Below are positions 1 through 5,299 of a stretch of 7,047 bases of DNA, in pieces. The first letter of the stretch is position 1. Every line of letters begins with the position of its first letter. Position numbers and translations under genes: made by a program. The notes under the pieces are model-generated. The model ran no database searches and had not been told where the DNA came from. It saw only the letters and a list, made by a program, of their open reading frames with translations. Source of the stretch: Desulfovibrionaceae bacterium (GTDB taxonomy: Bacteria; Desulfobacterota; Desulfovibrionia; Desulfovibrionales; Desulfovibrionaceae). The stretch lies in the NCBI GenBank assembly GCA_017613475.1, contig JAGADT010000050.1, positions 1 through 7,047 of the forward strand, written 5' to 3'.

Positions 1-165
1 CAGCAGGAATCCATGCAGCTGGGCGGGCTGGCAGGCAGGATGACCGTTGAAGGGCGCCTTGCCCCCTTCATGCCTTTTCTGGAGTTCGCCAGGCAGGCCC
101 ATATCGGCAAGCAGACGGCCTTTGGCCTTGGCCAGGTGAGGATCGCTCCCGTAGGCTCGGCATAG
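1..165 (+). CDS. cas6: Cas6-type CRISPR pre-crRNA processing endoribonuclease, C-terminal fragment
   Basis: The reading frame is open from the first base and ends at TAG 163-165, giving the last 54 residues of a gene that starts outside the window. The visible part has a glycine-rich GGLAGRMTVEG stretch (about residues 8-18), then FMPFLEFARQAHIGK, and ends with the HIGKQTAFGLGQV motif (about residues 35-47). This order is typical of the C-terminal RAMP fold of Cas6 (the CRISPR_Cas6 family used by type I and type III systems), whose glycine-rich loop contacts the repeat RNA. Cas6 cuts the long array transcript inside each repeat to release crRNAs. The CRISPR array begins about 305 bases downstream on the same strand, which supports the call. 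The catalytic N-terminal part is not visible, so activity and subtype cannot be judged. Another RAMP protein such as a Cmr or Csm subunit is possible but less likely. Confidence 0.77.
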   Translation, partial: QQESMQLGGLAGRMTVEGRLAPFMPFLEFARQAHIGKQTAFGLGQVRIAPVGSA

Positions 166-167
166 GG

Positions 168-253
168 ACCCTGACCAGGCTGGAACGGCACGGGCACCCT
201 GGCCAGGCAGGAGCGGCGCCTTACCGGCACAGCCCGCAGCAGACGGCACGGGC
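168..253. repeat. Degenerate GC-rich 28-bp tandem repeats after cas6
   Basis: Bases 168-191 and 196-219 match at 20 of 24 positions (pattern ACCCTGRCCAGGC, then WGGARCGGCRC) with a 28-bp period. The tail of the first unit, ACGGCACGGGC at 185-195, recurs exactly at 243-253, suggesting a third, decayed unit. The repeats lie just downstream of the cas6 stop and before the AT-rich leader. They differ from the CRISPR repeat in sequence, period and base composition. No function can be assigned. Confidence 0.6.
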
Positions 254-267
254 TTTGCGCGGATGAT

Positions 268-288
268 CTGCCGCCGGCAGGCTTTTTT
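268..288 (+). terminator. Candidate rho-independent terminator after cas6
   Basis: CTGCC (268-272) pairs with GGCAG (276-280) around a three-base loop, followed by GC and six T residues (283-288). The stem is short but GC-rich and the T tract is clean. It would end the cas6 transcript before the leader, so that the array is driven by its own promoter. Confidence 0.5.
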
Positions 289-297
289 GCAACATAT

Positions 298-361
298 TGG
301 AAACACTTGTTTTTTCATTTTGCCCGCAAAATCATGCGCGCAAAAAAGGTCTGTGTTTCCA
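298..361. other. 64-nt nested inverted repeat in the leader
   Basis: Three nested arms can be read. TGGAAACAC (298-306) pairs with GTGTTTCCA (353-361), nine of nine. Six T (310-315) pair with six A (342-347). ATTTTGC (317-323) pairs with GCAAAAT (326-332) across CC, so the apical loop would open to four bases. TGCGCGCA at 335-342 is a further perfect palindrome in the 3' side bulge. It could fold in RNA or DNA, or be a binding site for a dimeric protein. No known family was recognised. Confidence 0.6.
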
Positions 362-366
362 GGCTC

Positions 367-395
367 TTGCAAAATCGAATGCAACCTTGTAAAAA
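367..395 (+). promoter_or_regulatory. Candidate promoter for the CRISPR array
   Basis: TTGCAA (367-372) and TAAAAA (390-395) are separated by 17 bases. Each matches four of six bases of the sigma-70 boxes. Transcription would start near 402, about 70 bases before repeat 1. In such AT-rich DNA, weak matches are common, so this is only a candidate. Confidence 0.33.
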
Positions 396-469
396 AATAA
401 GGGCACGGACCTGAATCATCCGCGCAAAATGGCTGCCAACCCCTTAAACAGCAAGGGAAAATAAGGCAG

Positions 470-728
470 CTTAGAATAGACCTGCATTAAAAAGGGGTTG
501 TGACTTTAAATAAATACAATTTCCCCGACACGGATGCAGAACCTCGGTAAGAATAGACCTGTTTTAAAAAGGGGTTGTGACGTTTCAAACCAATTCGAAT
601 GAAAAAGAACGTCTTTCAGTTCGTTAGAATAGACCTGCATTAAAAAGGGGTTGTGACTACATAGTCTTCTCCTTCTTCTAGATTTTCCACGCCGTTAGAA
701 TAGACCTGTTTTAAAAAGGGGTTGTGAC
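470..728 (+). CRISPR. CRISPR array, four 35-bp repeats and three spacers
   Basis: Repeats lie at 470-504, 547-581, 623-657 and 694-728. The consensus is GTTAGAATAGACCTG, then two variable bases, then TTAAAAAGGGGTTGTGAC. Spacers are 505-546 (42 bp), 582-622 (41 bp) and 658-693 (36 bp), all unrelated and AT-rich compared with the host genes. Repeats 1 and 3 carry CA at the variable pair; repeats 2 and 4 carry TT. Repeat 1 starts with C in place of G, and repeat 2 has A in place of T at its third base. The repeat has little internal palindrome, so Cas6 may recognise it as mostly unstructured RNA. The neighbours are cas6 on the left and a broken cas1 on the right. The subtype cannot be fixed because no effector gene is in the window. 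The array is very short, consistent with an inactive adaptation module. Confidence 0.96.
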
Positions 729-732
729 AAAT

Positions 733-764
733 AAGGGAAGGAGTTAATTCTCCTTCCCTTTTGT
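733..764 (+). terminator. Rho-independent terminator after the CRISPR array
   Basis: AAGGGAAGGAG (733-743) and CTCCTTCCCTT (750-760) form a perfect 11-bp stem with a TTAATT loop, and the T run continues past the stem to 762. It begins four bases after the last repeat. It would end the array transcript if this runs on the plus strand. The minus-strand tail (TTATTT) is poorer, so the hairpin supports plus-strand transcription. Confidence 0.75.
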
Positions 765-1009
765 GCAAGTGCAATATGGCATGTCATAAAAAAACTTAGG
801 CATAGCGCCCTTATATGTCGCTTCAAAGGCGACATTTCCCGTTCAGGGCGGCTGCATTGAAAAGACATTAAGCGCCAGCATGATGTTGTTCTTTTCCGTG
901 GCATATTGCAGCAAGCGCAAATTGCACATGCAATAAAAAAGGGATAAGACATATCCATATACGCTGTGAATGGTTATGCGGCTGTGTCAGCCAGGCAAAG
1001 GAAAGGCCC
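765..1009. other. Intergenic stretch between array terminator and cas1
   Basis: No convincing gene is seen. Small inverted repeats are present: ATGTCGC (815-821) with GCGACAT (829-835), ATTGCA (921-926) with TGCAAT (929-934), and GGATA (942-946) with TATCC (952-956). A near-inverted 12-mer pair at 770-781 and 899-910 (11 of 12 complementary) brackets 141 bases. On the minus strand, 843-929 reads as a short peptide containing NLRLLQYATEKNNIMLALNV, which looks protein-like but has no ribosome binding site. It may be a relic of a lost gene. The cas1 promoter must lie in the right part, but no clear pair of boxes stands out. Confidence 0.4.
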
Positions 1010-1507
1010 ATGATCGCCTACATAACAACGCAGGGCGCGCGGCTGATAAAAGAAGGCCGCAGGCTTATCGTCTGCGCGGGGGAGGAACGCCACACGCTGT
1101 TCGCCCATAAGCTTGAACAGGTCATCCTTGTCGGCAACGTGGCCCTTACGGCTCCGGCGCGCTCACTGCTGCTGGCGGGCAACATCGACACCGTCTTCAT
1201 GAAGACGGACGGGCGCTACAGGGGCAGGCTCGTTTCCGCCCATCCCGCCAACCCCTTCCTGCGCAAGCGGCAGTTCCTGCTTACGGATGACCTGCCCTTC
1301 CGCCTGCGGGTGGCCAAGAGCATCATCAAGGGCAAGATCGAAAATCAGGCCGCCCTGCTCATGCGCGTCAAACGCGCAGCGCAGAACCCGGAGCTGGAGC
1401 CTGCCATCCACAGCCTCCGGAGCTATGCGGGCATGATAGAAGAAGCGGAATCGCTTGGCGGGCTGCGGGGGATAAGGAATGGCATCCGGCAGCGGCGGAG
1501 AGCATGA
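1010..1507 (+). pseudogene. cas1: Truncated Cas1, N-terminal half only
   Basis: Cas1 is the integrase that, with Cas2, inserts new spacers. The start MIAYITTQGARLIKEGRRL matches the usual Cas1 opening strand, and the segment around residues 28-88 (HTLFAHKLEQVILVGNV, then the PARSLLLAGNIDTVFM and GRYRGRL stretches) fits its beta-sandwich domain. Residues 95-148 begin the helical catalytic domain. The frame then ends at residue 165, against about 330 for the family. The break falls at the conserved GIEG motif: residues 154-158 read GIRNG, so the first metal-binding glutamate is lost, and the His and Asp ligands further on are absent. A two-base gain between 1474 and 1475 would restore GIEGMASG, but Cas1-like sequence still ends a few residues later. 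AAAGGA at 997-1002, seven bases before ATG, supports the start. The remaining protein could at most keep the dimerising domain. Most likely it is a dead remnant. Confidence 0.85.
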
Positions 1508-1535
1508 AAAACTGAATGTTAGCGGAGGCATGACG

Positions 1536-1955
1536 ATGGGAAAGGACATCACCTGCGTCGAAGATCTGGAAAGCAGGCTGCGTGAGCAGGACTGCTTCAT
1601 CTTTGCCGACAGCTACAATACGGATCTGAAAAAGGAGCTGCTCGCCCGCAGGTTCTCCTTCTACACGGTCTATGACAAGAACGAAGATGAACGGTACGTC
1701 GTAGCCTGGTATGAGGGAAAGCACATCGAAAAGTACAGGGAAGCAACGGAGATCCTCGGCGTGAAGATGGAGCCGGTGGATCCGTCTGTCAAAACATTCA
1801 GGCAGCTGTGCGAAAAGCATTTTAATTTCCTGCACGGTCCCTACAGGCTGTCCGATAAGAAGAATTTGCCGCACAGGCTTTATGGGCTCGGATTCTTTGA
1901 AAAGTGGCTCGTTTTGTCCAAGGAGAAGAAACTCGGCCACAAGCTGTATTTTTAA
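1536..1955 (+). CDS. Hypothetical protein, 139 residues, function unknown
   Basis: I do not recognise this family. GGAGG at 1524-1528 lies seven bases before the ATG at 1536. The in-frame ATG at 1530 is too close to that site, and an ATG at 1479 lies inside the cas1 remnant, so 1536 is the preferred start (MGKDITCVED). The protein is soluble-looking, charged and aromatic, with no signal peptide or membrane segment. It alternates probable helices and strands: an acidic N-terminal helix, DCFIFADSY (residues 19-27), a helix LKKELLARR, then YVVAWYEGKHIEKYREATE (54-72), and a basic C-terminus with FFEKWLVLSKEKKLGHKLYF. It starts 28 bases after the cas1 stop on the same strand, so it may share a transcript. 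It lacks the Cas2 pattern and is not the missing half of Cas1. It could be an accessory or phage-related gene brought in when cas1 broke. Coding status is likely but not certain. Confidence 0.6.
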   Translation: MGKDITCVEDLESRLREQDCFIFADSYNTDLKKELLARRFSFYTVYDKNEDERYVVAWYEGKHIEKYREATEILGVKMEPVDPSVKTFRQLCEKHFNFLHGPYRLSDKKNLPHRLYGLGFFEKWLVLSKEKKLGHKLYF

Positions 1956-2002
1956 GGCGGGGCAGGACTGGACTGCTGGCCTCATCCTTTTGGGGAAGAT
2001 GG

Positions 2003-2023
2003 AAAAGCCATCAGCGCATGGCT
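2003..2023 (-). terminator. Weak candidate terminator for the DUF4143 ATPase gene
   Basis: AGCCAT (2006-2011) and ATGGCT (2018-2023) form a 6-bp stem with a CAGCGC loop. On the minus strand the stem is followed by TTT and lies eight bases beyond the stop codon of the ATPase gene. The stem is short and the T run weak. Confidence 0.35.
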
Positions 2024-2030
2024 AACCTGC

Positions 2031-3380
2031 TCAAAGGCAGGGCGTCATATAGAGCGGCAGATAGACAATGCCTTTTTCAACCCTGAAATTCTGGCTGTGG
2101 ATGACATACGCCGTGTGCAGCATAGCAGCATACCTGGCAATGAATTTCCTGATGGAGGAAAGGGCATAGCCTTTGCCGGATTTCACTTCTATGGGCGAAA
2201 TGTTATGCCGGGACGTAATGCTTCTCTTGGCGATGAGAAAATCAACTTCCATGCGGGAGGCCGCATCATCCCGTGACGAATTTGAATAGAAATACAGCTT
2301 GTGGCCGGAAGCCGCGAGCATCTGGGCCACGATATTCTCGACCAGCATGCCCTTGTTTATTTCCAGCTTGTCAAAGAGCAGCTTCCTGTACAGCTCTTCG
2401 GAAACGATGGCGTTTTCATCAAAGGCGTGGCTGATAAGCAGCCCCGTATCTGCCATATAGCATTTCAGCGCCAAACGCTCCATGTTCAGCTTCAAGCCAA
2501 TGCTGGGCTCCGTACACCTATAGCAATTATTGGTAATCATGGCATCATCCAGCCAAAAAAGCGCGTCTTCGTATTCCCTGAAGCGCGCTTCCTTTTTGAG
2601 CGATGCCAGCTGGAATTTTTTTTCATGCTTCTGAAGCTGGGCAGGAATATCGTCAAACAGGCTCCTCACTTTGGCTTCGCAGCCCGCTGCGTGCTTTGCA
2701 ATATCCGCCCGGTAGAGGGCAAGGATATCGCGCTTTATGCGGTCAACGGCAGAAAAGTCCTTTTCATCTGCAAAAGCGGCAACGGCCTGGGGCATGCCGC
2801 CAACGATCATGTACTGGCGGAAAAAGTCCATGGCCTTCCGGTGAAAAGACTCATCCGGGGCAGCCTGCTTTTCAAAGCAGCGGGCAATAATGGGCATCAG
2901 CTGATCCTGGCCCAGAGCCCAGAGGAATTCCTCAAAATCCATAGGGAACATTTTTACATGCCGCTCTTCGGACGGAATGACGATGTCCTGGACATTTTTA
3001 CGGATGGACATCAGCGATCCGGTTTCAATATAGTCATAGCGCCCATCGGCAACCAGATATTTAATCGCCGCCCTGGCACGGGGAAACATCTGGACTTCGT
3101 CAAATATGATGAGGGACTCACGATCGTGCAGCCTTACGTTGAACAGGCTGGAAAGGTAGAGGAAAAAGGTGTCCAGGTCGTTGAGATGCCGGTCAAACAG
3201 CTCGCGGATATCGCTGCCTGCCCTGTTAAAATCAATGAGGATGTAAGACTTGTACTCCCTGCGCCCAAATTCCTCTGAAATATAGCTTTTTCCAACCCGG
3301 CGGGCGCCGTCAATAAGCAGGGCGCTTTTCCCGCCCTCGGCCTTCCATTGCTTCATCGTATCGTAAATTTTGCGCTTCAT
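2031..3380 (-). CDS. AAA-family ATPase with DUF4143 domain
   Basis: This 449-residue protein has the usual length and order for the AAA_14/DUF4143 family. Walker A is GARRVGKS at residues 25-32. Walker B is LIIFDE at 90-95, followed by VQMFPRA. A sensor-like IETGS is at 117-121. A helical middle region (about 200-330) matches DUF4143 in style. The C-terminus carries EVDFLIAK (378-385) and PIEVKSGKG (396-404), a pattern of the PD-(D/E)XK nuclease fold that is common at the end of this family. Whether it cuts DNA is unknown, as the family's role is not settled. AGGAG lies five bases before the ATG at 3380. It is transcribed opposite to its neighbours and behaves like a solitary accessory gene, often variable between strains. 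It has no visible frameshift. A direct link to the CRISPR locus is not shown. Confidence 0.88.
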   Translation of the reverse strand: MKRKIYDTMKQWKAEGGKSALLIDGARRVGKSYISEEFGRREYKSYILIDFNRAGSDIRELFDRHLNDLDTFFLYLSSLFNVRLHDRESLIIFDEVQMFPRARAAIKYLVADGRYDYIETGSLMSIRKNVQDIVIPSEERHVKMFPMDFEEFLWALGQDQLMPIIARCFEKQAAPDESFHRKAMDFFRQYMIVGGMPQAVAAFADEKDFSAVDRIKRDILALYRADIAKHAAGCEAKVRSLFDDIPAQLQKHEKKFQLASLKKEARFREYEDALFWLDDAMITNNCYRCTEPSIGLKLNMERLALKCYMADTGLLISHAFDENAIVSEELYRKLLFDKLEINKGMLVENIVAQMLAASGHKLYFYSNSSRDDAASRMEVDFLIAKRSITSRHNISPIEVKSGKGYALSSIRKFIARYAAMLHTAYVIHSQNFRVEKGIVYLPLYMTPCL

Positions 3381-3392
3381 TGCCGCTCCTGA

Positions 3393-3480
3393 GCATTGGA
3401 ATCACGTTTTCAAGAAATTTTTAATGCTGATTTTTCACGTTTTCAAGATTTTTTAAATGGCTGATTATCACGTTTTTAAA
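3393..3480. repeat. Three imperfect 33-bp direct repeats at the ATPase promoter
   Basis: The core CACGTTTTCAAGA occurs at 3403-3415 and 3436-3448, and as CACGTTTTTAAAC at 3469-3481. The spacing is exactly 33 bases both times. Flanks are partly conserved: GCTGATT at 3426-3432 and again at 3460-3466, and an A/T-rich tail after each of the first two cores. Thirty-three bases is close to three helical turns, so all cores would face the same side of the DNA. Copy 2 covers the likely -35 box and copy 1 the likely start site of the ATPase gene, so they may be operator sites. Confidence 0.65.
3418..3446 (-). promoter_or_regulatory. Candidate promoter of the ATPase gene
   Basis: On the minus strand TTGAAA (3446-3441) is followed after 17 bases by TAAAAA (3423-3418). 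Transcription would start near 3411, about 30 bases before the ATG at 3380. The -35 box lies inside the second 33-bp repeat. Confidence 0.45.
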
Positions 3481-3481
3481 C

Positions 3482-3722
3482 AATACAACAGGGGCTATCG
3501 CAAACAGACGCTCCCTGCCATGCCCAAACAGCTTTCCTTACACGAAAATGCCAGAAAAAAATGTTGCCATAACAACGGACTCAAGCATTGGCAGGGGCTA
3601 TTGTCAAAACATGCGGGGACTGCCATGAAGGAAGAATCCGGAGCCATTTTTTCCGCGGATGGCCGGTTCAAAATGGCATTGCGCCGCCACGAAAAGACCA
3701 GCGGAACAAGCAGGAGAAAATC
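3482..3722. promoter_or_regulatory. hcp upstream region with candidate operator GTTG-N6-CAAC
   Basis: This stretch must hold the hcp promoter. I see no convincing gene in it. A symmetric site, GTTG (3563-3566) and CAAC (3573-3576) with six bases between, has the half-site spacing used by CRP/FNR-type dimers. HcpR of that family controls hcp in Desulfovibrio-type bacteria, but I cannot show that this matches its site. TGGCAG (3589-3594) and CTGCCA (3620-3625) form a second small inverted pair. TTGTCA (3601-3606) is a good -35 match, but the -10 at a 17-base spacing (CATGAA) is poor, so no promoter is called. Confidence 0.35.
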
Positions 3723-5264
3723 ATGGGCGATATGTTTTGCTTCCAGTGTGAACAGACAGCGGGTGGAAAGGGCTGCCTTAAATCCGGCGTCTGCGGGAAA
3801 AAGGCGCCTACGGCCAGGCTTCAGGACCTCCTCATCGGGGAATTGATTGCCCTTGCGTCATGCGCAGAAGGGAAACGCTCCCCTGAACTGGACGCCCTTG
3901 TGGAAGATTCCCTGTTTACAACGCTGACCAACGTTAATTTTGACGATGGCTCCATTGCCGCCCTCACGGAAAACGTGCGCGCCGCCCGGGGCGGATGCGG
4001 CCAGCCCTATGAGCTTTCGGCGCTATGGGACGCGCAGGAGGATGTGCGGAGCCTGAAATCCCTCCTGCTTTTTGGCATGAAGGGGATAGCCGCCTATGCC
4101 CACCACGCCAGAGTGCTGGGAAAAACAAGCGAAGAAGCTGTCGCGTTCTTCTACAAGGGGCTGCGCCTGCTGGGCTCAAACGCCGGGACGGAAGAGCTCC
4201 TTGCCGCTGTGCTGGAAGCCGGCAAAGCCAATCTTGCCTGCATGGAAGCCCTGAACGATGCCAACCGAACCTATGGCGTCCCCGCACCTGCCGAAGTGCC
4301 CCTCAGCATAGAGAAAGGGCCTTTCATCATCGTTACGGGGCATGACCTCCTGGATATGGCAAAGCTGCTGGAGCAGACGGAAGGCAAGGGCATAAATGTC
4401 TACACCCATGGGGAAATGCTTCCCGCGCACGGCTATCCGGAACTGAAAAAATATCCGCATCTCAAGGGGCATTTCGGCACGGCATGGCAGAATCAGCAAA
4501 AAGAGTTCGCCAACGTGCCAGCCCCCATCCTGTTCACCACCAACTGCATTATGCCCGTGAAGGAAAGCTATGCCGACCGCGTATTCACAGCGGGGGTCGT
4601 GCAGTACCCCGGCATGAAGCACATCGGTGAAGACAGGGATTTTTCAGAAGTCATTGCCAAAGCCCTTGAACTTGGCGGCTATGCCGAGGATACGCCGCTT
4701 CCCGGCATGAACGGCGGAAAACGCGTGATGACAGGCTTTGGGAGCGAAGCCATCCTGGCGAATGCCGGGACGATTGCAGAGGCCGTGAAAGCCGGCGCAA
4801 TACGGCATTTCTTCCTTGTCGGCGGATGCGACGGCGCCAAGCCTGGCCGCAGCTATTTCACGGATTTTGTCCGCAGCACACCCGCCGATACCGTTGTCCT
4901 GACGCTGGCCTGCGGCAAATTCCGCTTCAACGATCTTGACCTTGGCACTATCGGAGGCATCCCCCGCCTGCTCGACATGGGGCAGTGCAACGATGCGTAC
5001 GGCGCCGTAAAAGTGGCGCTGGCCCTGGCGGACGCCTTCAAATGCGGCGTCAATGACCTGCCCCTCTCGCTGGTCCTTTCGTGGTACGAACAGAAGGCCG
5101 TGGCCATCCTGCTCACGCTTCTGTACCTGGGCATTAAAGATATCCGCCTTGGCCCGTCCCTGCCGGCCTTTGTTTCCCCGGCCATCCTGGATTTCCTGGT
5201 GAAGAAGTTTGGCATAAAGCCTGTGACAAGCGCAGAAGCCGATCTCGCCGAGATATTGAAGTAA
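3723..5264 (+). CDS. hcp: Hydroxylamine reductase / hybrid cluster protein
   Basis: Hcp is a cytoplasmic iron-sulfur enzyme that reduces hydroxylamine to ammonia in vitro and NO to N2O in cells, protecting against nitrosative stress. The 513 residues contain every expected metal ligand. C6, C9, C18 and C24 (CX2CX8CX5C) bind the N-terminal cubane cluster. H207, E231, C275, C369, C397, C422 and E456 match the hybrid cluster ligands, in the motifs TGHD, HGE, TTNC, GGCDGAKPGR, LACGKFRFND, GQCND and SWYEQKA. C369 corresponds to the persulfide cysteine. The start at 3723 (MGDMFCFQCEQT) is chosen because AGGAG lies nine bases upstream and it sits just before the cluster motif; an open frame extends upstream without support. 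The protein is slightly shorter than the about 550 residues of Desulfovibrio class I enzymes. A flavodoxin gene follows 35 bases later in the same operon. Regulation by a CRP/FNR-type NO sensor is plausible. Confidence 0.96.
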   Translation: MGDMFCFQCEQTAGGKGCLKSGVCGKKAPTARLQDLLIGELIALASCAEGKRSPELDALVEDSLFTTLTNVNFDDGSIAALTENVRAARGGCGQPYELSALWDAQEDVRSLKSLLLFGMKGIAAYAHHARVLGKTSEEAVAFFYKGLRLLGSNAGTEELLAAVLEAGKANLACMEALNDANRTYGVPAPAEVPLSIEKGPFIIVTGHDLLDMAKLLEQTEGKGINVYTHGEMLPAHGYPELKKYPHLKGHFGTAWQNQQKEFANVPAPILFTTNCIMPVKESYADRVFTAGVVQYPGMKHIGEDRDFSEVIAKALELGGYAEDTPLPGMNGGKRVMTGFGSEAILANAGTIAEAVKAGAIRHFFLVGGCDGAKPGRSYFTDFVRSTPADTVVLTLACGKFRFNDLDLGTIGGIPRLLDMGQCNDAYGAVKVALALADAFKCGVNDLPLSLVLSWYEQKAVAILLTLLYLGIKDIRLGPSLPAFVSPAILDFLVKKFGIKPVTSAEADLAEILK

Positions 5265-5299
5265 ACGTTTTCCAAATAGCCCTGGCAAGGAGATGATGA

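Larger units (their letters stand above)
289..469 (+). promoter_or_regulatory. Probable CRISPR leader, AT-rich and structured
   Basis: This stretch separates the GC-rich end of cas6 from the first repeat. It has no convincing ORF and is far richer in A and T than its surroundings, as leaders usually are. It holds a nested inverted repeat at 298-361, a near-perfect direct repeat (330-345 and 414-429), a promoter-like pair at 367-395, and CAACCCCTT at 437-445, which is complementary to the 3' part of the CRISPR repeat. Immediately before repeat 1, GCTGCC (432-437) can pair with GGCAGC (465-470), enclosing CCCTT (441-445) with AAGGG (453-457). Leader position assumes plus-strand transcription. 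The cas6 direction and the T-tailed hairpin after the array favour this. The sequence changes at the 5' edges of repeats 1 and 2 argue mildly the other way, since decay is usually at the leader-distal end. Confidence 0.55.

Noticed and set aside
695..958. Minus-strand open frame of 87 codons across the last repeat
   Set aside because: It runs through the terminator hairpin and the final CRISPR repeat, has no ribosome binding site, and no protein family is recognised.
1479..1535. Upstream ATG that would extend the 139-residue protein by 19 residues
   Set aside because: It starts inside the cas1 remnant without a ribosome binding site, whereas GGAGG sits well before ATG 1536.
1536..1955. Reading the 139-residue gene as cas2
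   Set aside because: Cas2 is usually about 90-100 residues and starts with a strand and a YD-type aspartate motif. Neither is present.
1163..1985. Minus-strand open frames under cas1 and the 139-residue gene
   Set aside because: Their products have no recognisable motifs, they overlap each other, and the plus-strand cas1 similarity explains the open frame.
2301..3278. Long plus-strand open frame of 325 codons
   Set aside because: It lies entirely opposite the DUF4143 ATPase gene, which has clear Walker motifs. The plus-strand product shows no recognisable domain, so it is a shadow frame.
3588..3722. In-frame upstream extension of hcp containing CGDCH, a heme c-like motif
   Set aside because: There is no ribosome binding site, the start would be TTG, no signal peptide precedes the motif, and the normal Hcp start at 3723 has a good AGGAG. 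The motif is probably chance.
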